Source of the DNA: Methylobacterium sp. CB376
Lineage (GTDB): Bacteria > Pseudomonadota > Alphaproteobacteria > Rhizobiales > Beijerinckiaceae
Assembly: GCF_029714205.1 (NCBI RefSeq)
Contig: NZ_CP121648.1
Coordinates: forward strand, 2,542,001 to 2,606,000
DNA: 64,000 bases
Reading direction: 5' to 3'
In this document: positions 44,552 through 54,196 of the stretch, piece by piece
How the letters are laid out: each line of letters opens with the position of its first letter
Position numbering within the stretch: the first letter of the stretch is position 1
Made by a program: the position numbers and the translations under genes
Notes under the pieces: generated by a model
The model's database searches: none
The model's input: the letters and a program-made list of their open reading frames with translations, nothing else
What the model was told of the DNA's origin: nothing

Positions 44552-45175
44552 ATGACCAGCGGACCTTCCGTTCCCACCGCCGGGACGCCGCCCGACCGCC
44601 TCGCCGCCATGAGCGCGGTGCTCGCCCGAAACTGGTGGCTGCTCGCCCTGCGCGGCGCCTTCGCGATCCTGTTCGGGATCGTCGCGCTCGTCTCGCCCTT
44701 CGCGACGCTGCTGACCCTGGTGGTCTTCTTCTCCGCCTACATGCTGGTCGACGGGATCGCCGGCATCGTGGCGGCGGTGCGCGCCGCCGAGCGGCACGAG
44801 CGCTGGGGCTTCCTCCTGGCCGAGGGGCTGCTCAACATCCTGGTCGGCATCGTGGCCTTCCTGATGCCGGGCAGCGCGCTCCTGGCCTTCGTCTACCTGA
44901 CGGCGGCCTGGGCGCTGGTGACCGGTGCCCTGATGATCGCGGCGGCGTTCCGGCTGAACCTCGACCACGGGCGCTGGTGGCTGGTGCTCGGCGGCCTGTG
45001 CTCGGTCCTGTTCGGGATCGCGCTCCTCGTGAACCCGGTCGTGTCGCTCGTGGTGCTGACCTACTGGATGGCCGGCTACGCGATCGCCTTCGGGGCGCTC
45101 ATGCTGGTCCTGGCCTTCCGCCTGCGCAGCCGGAACAATCCGGCCCTGCCGCCCGGCGCCGGGCGGCCGGCGTGA
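44552..45175 (+). CDS. HdeD/DUF308 family membrane protein
   Basis: 207 residues with six hydrophobic helices in three similar pairs: WWLLALRGAFAILFGIVALV, FFSAYMLVDGIAGIVAAV, GFLLAEGLLNILVGIVAFLM, WALVTGALMIAAAF, WWLVLGGLCSVLFGIALLV and MAGYAIAFGALMLVLAF. The R-G-x-x-x-I-L-F-G motif repeated in helices 1, 3 and 5 is the DUF308 signature. E. coli HdeD belongs to acid resistance; in other bacteria the role is unknown. The ATG at 44552 is 7 bases from GGAG; the frame is open further upstream but crosses a repeat. Confidence 0.88.
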   Translation: MTSGPSVPTAGTPPDRLAAMSAVLARNWWLLALRGAFAILFGIVALVSPFATLLTLVVFFSAYMLVDGIAGIVAAVRAAERHERWGFLLAEGLLNILVGIVAFLMPGSALLAFVYLTAAWALVTGALMIAAAFRLNLDHGRWWLVLGGLCSVLFGIALLVNPVVSLVVLTYWMAGYAIAFGALMLVLAFRLRSRNNPALPPGAGRPA

Positions 45176-45232
45176 GGGGGGACGGATCGGAGTTCGGGCG
45201 GTGATCGCGGGCCGGTCCGGCAGCGCCGGACC

Positions 45233-46174
45233 TCACGGCGCCGAGATTCCCGCGCCGGCGGCATCCTTCCACAGCCACGCCGCCCCGCGCACGCCCGAGG
45301 CGTCGCCGTAGCGGCTGCGGCGGATCGGGGTGGTGAGCGTGTCCGAGACGACGTGCGGCGCCACCGCCTCGATCAACCCCGGATAGACTTCCTCGACGGT
45401 GGAGAGCCCGCCCCCGAGCACGATCACGTCCGGATCGAGCACGTTGATCACCGAGGCGAGGCCGCGGGCGAGGCGCTCGCGCCAGCGCGCGAAGCTCGCC
45501 GCGGCGCGCGGGGCGCCCGCCCGCATCGCCGCGACGATCGCCTCGCCGGTCAGGACCTCGCCCGTCACCCGCGCGTGGTCGGCCGCGAGGGCCGGCCCGG
45601 AGATCCAGGCCTCGATGCAGCCGGCGCGGCCGCAATAGCAGGGCGGCCCCGGCAATTCGTCCGGGCGGGGCGCCGGCAGGGGATTGTGGCCCCATTCCCC
45701 GGCGATGCGGTTGCGGCCGGCGAGCGCCCGGCCGTTCACCGCGATGCCGGAGCCGACCCCCGTGCCGAGGATCACGCCCCAGACCACCTCCGCCCCGGCT
45801 CCGGCCCCGTCCACCGCCTCCGAGACCGCGAGGCAATTGGCGTCGTTCTCGATCCGCACCGGCCGGCCGAGCCGCTGCTCCAGGTCGGCCAGGAAGGGGC
45901 GGCCATTGAGCCAGGTCGAGTTGGCGTTCTTAATCAGGCCCGTCGCCGGCGAGACCGCTCCCGGGATGCCGAGGCCGACGCTGCCGCGCCCGCCGGCCTC
46001 GGCCTCCAGCGCGGCCACGAGGTCGGCCATCGCCCGCAGCGAGGCCTCGTAGTCGCCCCGCGGCGTCGGCACGCGCCGCTGCGCCCGCACCCGGCCGGCG
46101 GGATCGAGGGCGACGCCCGCGATCTTGGTCCCGCCGACGTCGAGGCCGATCAGGAGCGGCGGAGCCTCGCTCAC
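45233..46174 (-). CDS. ROK-family sugar kinase (fructokinase/glucokinase-like)
   Basis: 313 residues. ATP site [17 protein letters not shown], catalytic Asp in [31 protein letters not shown] and the zinc motif [16 protein letters not shown] (C-x-C-G-x2-G-C). [17 protein letters not shown] closes the ATP domain. This subgroup phosphorylates fructose, glucose, mannose or N-acetylated sugars; NagK and Mak are relatives. GTG 46174 overlaps the dctA TGA as GTGA, so the two are cotranscribed, an odd pairing of a dicarboxylate carrier and a sugar kinase. Confidence 0.92.
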   Translation of the reverse strand: MSEAPPLLIGLDVGGTKIAGVALDPAGRVRAQRRVPTPRGDYEASLRAMADLVAALEAEAGGRGSVGLGIPGAVSPATGLIKNANSTWLNGRPFLADLEQRLGRPVRIENDANCLAVSEAVDGAGAGAEVVWGVILGTGVGSGIAVNGRALAGRNRIAGEWGHNPLPAPRPDELPGPPCYCGRAGCIEAWISGPALAADHARVTGEVLTGEAIVAAMRAGAPRAAASFARWRERLARGLASVINVLDPDVIVLGGGLSTVEEVYPGLIEAVAPHVVSDTLTTPIRRSRYGDASGVRGAAWLWKDAAGAGISAP

Positions 46175-47523
46175 GGGGAGACCGGGACCGGCTTCTCGTC
46201 CGAGATCTCGGTGCCGATCGCGACCGGGTGGGCCATGACCTGGCGCAGCTTGACCGGATCGAGCTCACCCTCCCAGCGGCTCACCACGATGGTGGCGACG
46301 CCGTTGCCGACGAGGTTGGTCAGCGCGCGGCACTCCGACATGAACTTGTCGATGCCGAGGATCAGCGCCATGGCGGCGACCGGGACCGGGTTGCCGGGGA
46401 TCGCCGCAAGCGTCGCCGCCAGGGTGACGAAGCCGGCGCCGGTCACGCCCGAGGCCCCCTTCGAGGTCAGCATCGCCACCAGGATGATAGTGGCGTACTG
46501 GCCGAAGCTCAGGTCCGCGCCGACCGCCTGCGCCAGGAACAGCGTGGCCAGCGTCATGTAGATGTTGGTGCCGTCGAGGTTGAAGGAATAGCCGGTCGGG
46601 ATGACCAGGCCGACGACCGAGTCCGAGGCGCCGAGCCGCCTCATCTTCTGCATCATGTGCGGCAGCACCGTCTCGGACGACGAGGTGCCCAGCACGATCA
46701 GCAATTCGTCCTTGATGTAGGCGAGGAAGCGCAGGATCGAGAAGCCGGCGAACCGCGCGATCAGGCCGAGCACCACCAGAACGAAGAGCAGGCTGGTCAG
46801 GTAGAAGGTGCCGACGAGGCCGGCGAGGTTGCCGAGCTTGCCGATGCCGTACTGGCCGATGGTGAAGGCCATGGCGCCGAAGGCGCCGATCGGCGCGAGC
46901 TTCACGATGAGGCCGATGATGCGGAAGAAGATCTCGCCCGCCACGTCGATCGCGTGGGTGACGCCCTTGGCCCGATCGCCGAGCCCGGTCACCACCACGC
47001 CGGTCAGGATCGCCACCAGCAGCACCTGCAGCAGGTCGCCCGACGCGAAGGCGTCGAAGAAGCTCTTCGGGATGATCGCCATCAGGTGGGCGACGGCGGA
47101 GTCGTCGGCCGCCTTCTTCGCGTAGCCCGCCACCGCGCTCGCGTCGAGCTTGGCCGCGTCGGCCCCGAACCCGGCGCCGGGCTGGATCAGCTCGCCCACC
47201 AGCACCCCGATCAGCAGCGCCACCGTCGACACCACCTCGAAGTAGAGCAGCGCCTTGAGGCCGACGCGGCCGACCTTCTTGAGGTCGCCGATCGACGCGA
47301 TGCCGTGCACGATCGTGCAGAAGATGACGGGCGCGATCATCATCTTGATGAGCGCGATGAAAGCGTCGCCGAGCCACTTCATCGACTTGGCGGTGTCGGG
47401 GGCGACGTAGCCGAGGAGCACGCCGAGCGCGATCGCGATCAGCACCTGGATGTAGAGCACGCGGTACCAGGGCTGGTGCGACGAGGTCGGGGCTGCGGCG
47501 GCGGGAGCGGCGGGGGGCTGCAT
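46171..47523 (-). CDS. dctA: C4-dicarboxylate transporter DctA
   Basis: 450 residues; Na+/H+-coupled symporter of succinate, fumarate and malate (DAACS family). [37 protein letters not shown], the serine-rich re-entrant loop [57 protein letters not shown] and [19 protein letters not shown] are all canonical. The N-terminus has an extra Ala/Pro-rich ~18 residues. ATG 47523 starts it. The DctB/DctD two-component genes that often regulate dctA are not present here, and I saw no sigma-54 promoter upstream. Confidence 0.97.
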   Translation of the reverse strand: MQPPAAPAAAAPTSSHQPWYRVLYIQVLIAIALGVLLGYVAPDTAKSMKWLGDAFIALIKMMIAPVIFCTIVHGIASIGDLKKVGRVGLKALLYFEVVSTVALLIGVLVGELIQPGAGFGADAAKLDASAVAGYAKKAADDSAVAHLMAIIPKSFFDAFASGDLLQVLLVAILTGVVVTGLGDRAKGVTHAIDVAGEIFFRIIGLIVKLAPIGAFGAMAFTIGQYGIGKLGNLAGLVGTFYLTSLLFVLVVLGLIARFAGFSILRFLAYIKDELLIVLGTSSSETVLPHMMQKMRRLGASDSVVGLVIPTGYSFNLDGTNIYMTLATLFLAQAVGADLSFGQYATIILVAMLTSKGASGVTGAGFVTLAATLAAIPGNPVPVAAMALILGIDKFMSECRALTNLVGNGVATIVVSRWEGELDPVKLRQVMAHPVAIGTEISDEKPVPVSP

Positions 47524-47929
47524 CGGTCTCTCTCCCTCAGGACATGTGGGGCGGCTCGGGCGACCGCCTCCGGAATGCATCGGGACCGAAGGAAGGAGAC
47601 CGGTCCGGCGGGGCCTGTCCTCTTCCCGGGCGGGCCCCGTCCGGGCGGAACCTGACCCGGATCTGCACCCCCGCGCAGGCGGAGGCAAGACGCGGGGATG
47701 GGCTCATCGGTGAATCGGCCGACGGAATCGATCACACAACGTCGCCGGGGAGAAGCCTCGTCTATCCGCGCGCCGCGACGTCTCGGGCTTCACGCGTCCG
47801 GCGAAGGTAATGGCCGCGGTGACGCGGGCCGATGCGACGCCGTCCCGGACCGCGGACGGGAGCGCCGCCGTCCTGGACGGCGCCCCGCGCGCCGGCCCGG
47901 AGGGACCCGGGTCGCGCTCCGCCGGACGC
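47524..47929. other. Intergenic region upstream of dctA
   Basis: 406 bases between the dctA start and the CYTH-like gene stop. No convincing ORF, RNA gene, sigma-54 box (GG-N10-GC) or dyad stands out. It should carry the dctA promoter. Confidence 0.4.
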
Positions 47930-48730
47930 TCAGCTCGGCTGCGGGTTGCGCCGCGGGCGGACCGTCCAGCGCTCCAGGGGCATCCCCTCGTCGCGCCCGC
48001 CTTCTCCCGGGACGGAGGCCCCGAGGGCCTGCGAGAGGCTCTCGATCACGTCGTCGATGCGCGCCTCGGCCGGCTCGCCCTGCGCCTCCGGCGCGGGCGG
48101 GGCGGGCGCCGCCTCCGGGGCGGGGCGGGTCGCCAGCCGGCGCAGGGCATTCGCGACCGAGTTCGCCTCCTCCGGGCGGCCCGCGCCGAAACGGCCGAAG
48201 CCGTAGCGGTGCTCCACGAGGTCGAGCACCGCCTCCAGGGCGGCGTTGCTGAGCGGAACTTCCCCCGGCTGCGGGGGGCCCTGCAGCGCGATGCCCGGCC
48301 CCAGATAGGCGGGATCCGCCGTGACCTCCGGCCCGAACCAGGGCGGAGGCGCGAAGCCCGCCGCCTCGTCGGGGGCGTCGAAGGCGACCGAGACGAGATC
48401 GAGGCCGCCCGGCGCCACGTAGCGGTCGACCAGGGCGTCGCGCCCGGTCCCGAGGGCCACCACGGTGCGGTCGTAGGCGACCTTGCCGGCGCACACGTCG
48501 AGGAGCGCGTCGCCGTGGGCCCGCGGCACCTCCGTCCGCTCCTCCGCCGAGGTCCCGGCCCCGTCGCTGGTCACCAGGACGAGGTGGCACTGCCCGCCAT
48601 CGACCCGCACGAACGAGGTGCGACCCGCCTGGGGCGGGAAGTAGCCCTCGGTGACGCGGGTCGCGCCACGCTCCTTCCGGATCAGCCGGACCAGGGACGA
48701 GGCTACCAGGAAACGCCGCGCGAGGCTCAT
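47930..48730 (-). CDS. CYTH-like (triphosphate tunnel) domain protein, degenerate
   Basis: 266 residues from ATG 48730. The layout over residues 1-150 follows CYTH proteins: N-terminal RRFLV (where EIERKFLV carries the ExExK motif), RVTEGYFPPQAGRTSFVRV (usually QGYL...VRVR), EERTEVPRAHGDALLDVC, KVAYDRTVVAL, DLVSVAFDAPDEAAGFAPPPW then FGPEVTADPAYL. Several catalytic charged residues of the tunnel are missing, so triphosphatase or cyclase activity is doubtful. The C-terminal ~110 residues are Pro/Ala/Glu-rich and unrelated. Monocistronic. Family assignment is by pattern only. Confidence 0.6.
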   Translation of the reverse strand: MSLARRFLVASSLVRLIRKERGATRVTEGYFPPQAGRTSFVRVDGGQCHLVLVTSDGAGTSAEERTEVPRAHGDALLDVCAGKVAYDRTVVALGTGRDALVDRYVAPGGLDLVSVAFDAPDEAAGFAPPPWFGPEVTADPAYLGPGIALQGPPQPGEVPLSNAALEAVLDLVEHRYGFGRFGAGRPEEANSVANALRRLATRPAPEAAPAPPAPEAQGEPAEARIDDVIESLSQALGASVPGEGGRDEGMPLERWTVRPRRNPQPS

Positions 48731-48893
48731 GGCCGCAACTCCACTCCTACCGGGCCGGTTCGCCGGCTCAATCGCCCCGGTCCTACCCGAACCGGGCGGC
48801 CGCTCCAACAGCGACCGGCGGAGATTGCACGCAGGAGGCGACGGACGGGCGGCCGCCCCGGACGCCGCGGGGCAGATCTTCGGCGCGCGCGCC

Positions 48894-49499
48894 TCAGCCC
48901 GCGAGGCTCGCCGCGACCAGCGCGTCGGCGGTCCGGGTCAGGCTGCGGGCCGGGCCGCCCGCCCCGAAGATCTGCCCCGCGGCGAAGGCGCCCTCGATCA
49001 GCAGCAGCAGGCCGTCCGCCAGGACGTCCGGTTGGCGGGCGCCGAGGTCGCGGGCGACCGCCTCCAGCCGCGCGCGGAGCGCCCGCTTGCTCGCCAGCGC
49101 CGCCCGCCGCGCCGGATGATCCGGCTCGGGATGCTCGATCACCGCGTTCGACAGCCCGCAGCCGCGGTAATCCGGCCGGGCCGTGCGGTCGGCGAGGTCG
49201 GCCAGGAAGGCCATCAACCCCGCCCGCGCATCCCCCGGATGGGCGGCCAGCGCCGTGTCGAGGCGCCGCGCGAAGGCCGCCGCGAAGTCTTCCAGGCAGG
49301 CGACCGCGAGCGCGTCCTTCGACGCGAAGCCGCGATAGAGGCTGGGCTTGGTCACGCCGGCCCGCGCCACGATCTCGTCGACCCCGACCGCCCGGATGCC
49401 GCGCCGGTAGAACAGGTCGCGGGCCGCCGCCCGGATGCGGTCCCCGGCCCGCACCGGGGCGCCGTCCTCGCCGCCGCCCGCGACACCCTGGCTTGCCAT
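48894..49499 (-). CDS. TetR/AcrR family regulator
   Basis: 201 residues. N-terminal HTH: IRAAARDLFYRRGIRAVGVDEIVARAGVTKPSLYRGFASKDAL with recognition helix KPSLYRGF. The C-terminal ligand domain includes RGCGLSNAVIEHPEPDHPA, a C-G-x-x-N pattern common in the TetR_C subgroup beside efflux or oxidoreductase genes. It is divergent from an MFS transporter gene with an 80-base gap that contains a dyad, so it most likely represses that transporter and itself. Confidence 0.92.
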   Translation of the reverse strand: MASQGVAGGGEDGAPVRAGDRIRAAARDLFYRRGIRAVGVDEIVARAGVTKPSLYRGFASKDALAVACLEDFAAAFARRLDTALAAHPGDARAGLMAFLADLADRTARPDYRGCGLSNAVIEHPEPDHPARRAALASKRALRARLEAVARDLGARQPDVLADGLLLLIEGAFAAGQIFGAGGPARSLTRTADALVAASLAG

Positions 49500-49533
49500 C
49501 GCTGCCTCTTGCCTTTGCGCCCAGTGATGTTAC

Positions 49534-49547
49534 TGACCGGTACGTCA
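49534..49547. promoter_or_regulatory. Probable TetR operator
   Basis: TGAC-CGGTAC-GTCA (49534-49547), an inverted repeat within the 80-base gap between the divergent tetR and MFS genes. Position and symmetry fit a shared TetR binding site. Confidence 0.55.
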
Positions 49548-49579
49548 CACGCTAGCACGGATTCGGGGGCCGCGCCCAC

Positions 49580-50878
49580 ATGTCGAAGGCCATTGCCGCG
49601 GGGGGCGCTCCCCCGGTCTCGCGCCGGCCGTTCGGCCGGAACTACGCCTTCGTGGTGGTGGGCGTGATCTTCCTGTCCCTGCTCGCCGCGGCGGGCCTGC
49701 GGGCGGCGCCCGGCGTGCTGATCCTGCCGCTGGAGCAGGCTTTCGGCTGGAGCCGAGCCACGGTCTCGTTCTCGGTGGGCCTCGGCATCTTCCTGTACGG
49801 GCTGGTCGGGCCCTTCGCGGCGGCCCTGATGCAGAGCTTCGGCATCCGCCGCACGCTGCTGTGCGCGCTGGCGCTGATGGCGGGCTCGACGGCCCTGTCG
49901 GCGTTGATGACCGAGCCCTGGCACCTCGTCGCGACCTGGGGCGTGCTCTCGGGGCTCGGCAGCGGCTGCGTCGCCATCGTGCTCGGGGCGACCGTGGTCA
50001 ACCGCTGGTTCGTCGTCCAGCGCGGCCTCGTCATGGGGCTGCTGACCGCGAGCACGGCGACCGGGACGCTCGTCTTCCTGCCCGGCCTGGCGGCGATCGC
50101 CGAGGCGGGCGGCTGGCGGCCGGTGGTGCTCACCGTCGCGGCCGCGGTGGCGGCGCTGATCCCGCTCGTGGCCTGGCTGCTGCCCGAGCGCCCGGCCGAT
50201 ATCGGGCTCCTGCCCTACGGGGCGCAGCCCGGGACGGTGGTGGAGCCGCCGCGGCGGGCGAACCCGTTCCGCGCCGCGATCGACGGCCTCGCCCGGGCCA
50301 GCCGCCAGTCGGATTTCTGGCTGCTGTTCGGCACCTTCTACATCTGCGGCCTCACCACGAACGGGCTCGTGGGCACGCACCTGATCTCGTTCTGCGCCGA
50401 TATGGGCCTGCCGGAGGTCCGGGCGGCGGGGCTCCTCGCCATGATGGGCATCTTCGACATGGTCGGCACGACCGGCTCGGGCTGGCTCACCGACCGCTAC
50501 GATCCGCGCAAGCTGCTCTTCGTCTATTACGGCGTCCGGGGCCTGTCGCTGATGGCGCTGCCCTTCACGGACTTCTCGTTCTACAGCCTGTCGCTCTTCG
50601 CGGTGTTCTACGGCCTGGACTGGATCGCGACGGTGCCGCCGACCGTGCGGCTGACGAACGAGGTGTTCGGCGAGCGCGACGCGCCGATCGTCTTCGGCTG
50701 GATCGCGGCGGGGCACCAGGCGGGCGCCGCCACGGCGGCCTTCGGGGCGGGGCTGTCGCGGGCCGTCGAGGGCCGCTACCTCGAGGCCTTTCTGGCGGCG
50801 GGCCTCACGGGCCTCGTCGCGGCGCTGATGTCCCTGATGATCGGCCGCGCCGCCAAGCGGACGCTCGCGGCGGCGTAG
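49580..50878 (+). CDS. MFS transporter
   Basis: 432 residues with 12 hydrophobic helices in two halves separated by a cytoplasmic loop at ~200-235. The N-terminal helix reads YAFVVVGVIFLSLLAAAGLR. The loop 2-3 motif is GPFAAALMQSFGIRRTLL, and its counterpart in the C-half is GSGWLTDRYDPRKLLFVYYG. It resembles the oxalate/formate antiporter-like and MCT-like MFS branch that carries monocarboxylates. Regulation by the divergent TetR gene through the 49534-49547 dyad is likely. Substrate not assignable. Confidence 0.92.
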   Translation: MSKAIAAGGAPPVSRRPFGRNYAFVVVGVIFLSLLAAAGLRAAPGVLILPLEQAFGWSRATVSFSVGLGIFLYGLVGPFAAALMQSFGIRRTLLCALALMAGSTALSALMTEPWHLVATWGVLSGLGSGCVAIVLGATVVNRWFVVQRGLVMGLLTASTATGTLVFLPGLAAIAEAGGWRPVVLTVAAAVAALIPLVAWLLPERPADIGLLPYGAQPGTVVEPPRRANPFRAAIDGLARASRQSDFWLLFGTFYICGLTTNGLVGTHLISFCADMGLPEVRAAGLLAMMGIFDMVGTTGSGWLTDRYDPRKLLFVYYGVRGLSLMALPFTDFSFYSLSLFAVFYGLDWIATVPPTVRLTNEVFGERDAPIVFGWIAAGHQAGAATAAFGAGLSRAVEGRYLEAFLAAGLTGLVAALMSLMIGRAAKRTLAAA

Positions 50879-51070
50879 GGGATGCCGATCGGGGCGCGGG
50901 GCGAGGCGCGTCCGCGCCGCGGCTCCTGCCCGGAGCCGGGATCCGAGACTTTCCGCGCCCGACGTCGCGTGCCGTCAAGTGACCTCAAGACAAACGGATC
51001 GAGGCGCGGGACGGCCGCGCTGCGCCTGCTGCGGCGTCGCAGTGGGCCGGCCGGGCCGACGCGAAATCCG

Positions 51071-51165
51071 ACGGATTTGCGTCCGCCATGCGGATGTCGG
51101 CTTCGCTCAGGCGCCGCGCGGGCTTGCGATCCGGGATCCCCTGCGATCAAGCGGATCCCGGATCA
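51071..51165. repeat. Dispersed repeat family 1, copy D (ends in stop codon of DUF6894-like gene)
   Basis: ATGCGGATGTCGGCTTCGCT is shared exactly with copy B, followed by CAGGCGCCGCGCGGGC and hairpin II GATCCGGGATCCCCT / AGCGGATCCCGGATC (51128-51164). The outer TCA at 51163-51165 is the stop codon of the minus-strand gene. The remainder of 50879-51070 shows nothing recognisable. Confidence 0.8.
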
Positions 51166-51405
51166 CGCCGCCGCGAAGGCCTCGTCCGCTTCCGCGAAGG
51201 GGAGGTCGACCACCACCTCGCCGGCCTCGTTGGTGACGACGAGGCTGCCCTCGCGCAGGGTCTCGCGGTTGCGCAGGTCGCGCATCATCGCCGCGGCGAC
51301 GGCGCGGGAGGCGTGCCAGGCCTGCTCGGCGTCGGGCAGGGGCTCACCGGCGAGGTCGGCCACCAGGGTCTCGCCGATCTGGGCATTGAAGTAGAAGCGC
51401 TGCAT
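51163..51405 (-). CDS. DUF6894-like small protein
   Basis: 80 residues: MQRFYFNAQIGETLVADLAG, then EPLPDAEQAWHASRAVAAAMM and LVVTNEAGEVVVDLPFAEAD. The pattern of an aromatic start (RYFF/RFYF), an acidic middle with D-x-E-A-x-x-A, and a hydrophobic C-terminal strand is that of the DUF6894 proteins that occur in many copies in Methylobacterium. Function unknown. Its stop is embedded in a dispersed repeat. Confidence 0.78.
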   Translation of the reverse strand: MQRFYFNAQIGETLVADLAGEPLPDAEQAWHASRAVAAAMMRDLRNRETLREGSLVVTNEAGEVVVDLPFAEADEAFAAA

Positions 51406-51641
51406 CGGTCTGTCTCCGGTCCGGGCACGGCCCCGGACGGCCGCTCGCGGCAGATCAAGACGCGTTCTCCCGTGAGGGGATCGAGAACGATCAAGCTCAT
51501 CGGGTTCTCCGTATCAGATCCCCGTCGCCCGGAACGAATCACGACGGGGAGATGTGGCGGAGATATGGCAAATAACGAAAGATTAACGGTCGATCGACCG
51601 ATCCTCGCCGGAAAAGCCCGGCGAGGCCGCGGCCGGCCGGC

Positions 51642-52643
51642 TCAGTAGGTCGCGAAGATCTCCGCCACGGCGCCGGGGTCGCGCGTCAGCGTGAGGGCCA
51701 GGGCAAGGAGGATGCGCGCCTTCTGGGGGGTGAGGTTGTCGGCGCTGAGGATGCCGCGCTCCCGCAGGCGGCTGGAGAGGGGCACGACGCCGCTGCCGGC
51801 GCGGGTCGATTGCACGACGAGCACGCCGGCCCTCGCCGCCGCCGCCAGGGCGTCCGCCTCGGCGGGAGGCGTCATGCCGGGGGCGAGGCCGGCCGAGACG
51901 AGGCCGCTCGCGCCCGCCGCCACGAAGGCCCGCACCGCCGTCCCGTCCGCGTCCGCGTAGGCGTAGGCGATGTCGACCCGGGGCAGGGCGGGGAGCGCGC
52001 GGATGTCGAATTGGGTGCCGGGGGCGTGCCGCCGCTCGGCGCGCCGGTAATAGGTCACGGAGGGGCCGTCGACCTGGCCGAGGATGCCGAAATCCGCCGT
52101 GCGGAAGGTCTGCAGGCGGGCGACCGAGGTCTTGGTCACCTCGCGGGCGGCCTGGATCTCGTCGTTGAGCACGACCAGCACGCCCCGTCCGCGGGATTGC
52201 GGGGACGCCGCGGTGCGGATCGCGTTCACGAGGTTGAGGGGCGCGTCGCTGGACAGGCCGCTGATCGGCCGCTGCGAGCCGACTACCACCACCGGCACGT
52301 CCACCGTCAGGGTCAGGGAGAGCGCGTAGGCGGTCTCCTCCAGCGTGGCGGTGCCGTGTCCGATGACGATGCCGGCGAGGTCCGGATGCGCGGCGACCTG
52401 ATCCTCGCACAGGCGCACGAGGTCGCGCCACTCGGCGAAGCCGATGCCCGGGCTGGTCACGGCCCTGAACCGCACCGGGATCACCTCCGCGACGGCGCGG
52501 GCCTCCGGCACGGCGTCGAGGATCGCGTCGGCCTCGAGCCGCTGCTCGGTCGCGGTGTAGTCGAGGAGGTCGAGGCTGTCGCGCCCGACGGAGGAGAGCG
52601 TCCCGCCCGTCCCGATGAAGGCCACTTTCGGCCGCCGCGTCAT
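51642..52643 (-). CDS. Asparaginase-family protein with changed catalytic triad
   Basis: 333 residues; type I/II asparaginase fold. First motif KVAFIGTGGTLSS with the nucleophilic Thr. The second motif, normally HGTDTxEE, is HGTATLEETAY, so the catalytic Asp (D90 of E. coli AnsB) is Ala. The Lys region is conserved (REVTKTSVARLQTF). NLVNAIRTAASP and GSGVVPLSSRLRERGI match the family. No signal peptide, so cytoplasmic. It may hydrolyse another amide, be slow, or be inactive. ATG 52643 starts it. Monocistronic. Confidence 0.88.
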   Translation of the reverse strand: MTRRPKVAFIGTGGTLSSVGRDSLDLLDYTATEQRLEADAILDAVPEARAVAEVIPVRFRAVTSPGIGFAEWRDLVRLCEDQVAAHPDLAGIVIGHGTATLEETAYALSLTLTVDVPVVVVGSQRPISGLSSDAPLNLVNAIRTAASPQSRGRGVLVVLNDEIQAAREVTKTSVARLQTFRTADFGILGQVDGPSVTYYRRAERRHAPGTQFDIRALPALPRVDIAYAYADADGTAVRAFVAAGASGLVSAGLAPGMTPPAEADALAAAARAGVLVVQSTRAGSGVVPLSSRLRERGILSADNLTPQKARILLALALTLTRDPGAVAEIFATY

Positions 52644-52838
52644 GGTTCCGGCTCCCTGTTGTCCCGCGGGAAAGCAGAGGCGGGAAACCGGGCGCCGCGC
52701 AAGCGCCAAGATGGGGCGCGGGCGATGCGGGGCGCGAGAGCATCGTCCGACGAGGCGACCGCCGGCTCGTCGCGGCCGACGCGGCACGATCAAGGACCCG
52801 GAGCAGGCTCCCCGATCGCGGCGTAACCGGATCCTGCT

Positions 52839-53081
52839 CTAGTGAAGTTCGACGGCGGCCTGGATCACGTGGGCCGGCGGGAGCGTCGCGGGGTCCGGCA
52901 GCCCCGCCAGGTCCTGGCTCGGCGCGGGGGAGGGGCTCTGGACGTAGCAGCGCCGGATCGCGTGCCAGAACGCCGCGCGGGCCTCCGGGCCGAGATCCGA
53001 GAGGCGGAGGTTGAGCGCCTCCTCGCCGGCCCTGGCGCAGGCCTCGACGTCGTCGGGCGACAGGTGGGTGGTGGTCGGCAT
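52839..53081 (-). CDS. Small hypothetical protein
   Basis: 80 residues, MPTTTHLSPDDVEACARAGE followed by EALNLRLSDLGPEARAAFWHAIRRC. The first half looks helical and soluble, the second half Pro-rich. No family recognised. It starts with an ATG, lies 65 bases upstream of livF (operon 2), and codon bias matches its neighbours. Not obviously linked to either flanking gene. Confidence 0.6.
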   Translation of the reverse strand: MPTTTHLSPDDVEACARAGEEALNLRLSDLGPEARAAFWHAIRRCYVQSPSPAPSQDLAGLPDPATLPPAHVIQAAVELH

Positions 53082-53146
53082 CCGCGTCTCGCTCCTCCGT
53101 GACCCCCGACAACGCGCGAGGGCCCGGAATGGTCCCGCTCGACGCG

Positions 53147-53986
<840 letters not shown>

Positions 53987-54075
53987 GGGGGCTCCGCGAC
54001 GGTGGCAGGGGGCGGGATCCGGTCGATGCGGGGCCCCGGCGAGGGGGCCCCGCGCCTCACGCGGGACCGGACGGG

Positions 54076-54196
54076 GTCATCCGCTGTCCGGACGATCACG
54101 TCCGGACGGCGGATGACGAGCCCGCGCGGCGCGAGCCCGCGCGGCGTTTGAGCGAAGCCGAAATCCGCATTGCGAAGCAATCAATCGGATGTCGTA
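54076..54196. repeat. Dispersed repeat family 1, copy E (between livK and livF of operon 2)
   Basis: Hairpin II of subtype b: GTCATCCGCTGTCCGGAC (54076-54093) / GTCCGGACGGCGGATGAC (54100-54117), 17 of 18 pairs, loop GATCAC. Linker with a duplicated GAGCCCGCGCGGC unit, then hairpin I with AATCCGCATTGCGAAGCAAT and ATCGGATGTCG, ending right at the binding-protein stop (54197-54199). Confidence 0.78.

Noticed and set aside
51285..51500. Short minus-strand ORF beginning MSLIVLDPLTGERVLI
   Set aside because: The first ~28 residues look protein-like, but it then runs 121 bases out of frame through the DUF6894-like gene. Could be a tiny upstream peptide but not supportable as a gene.
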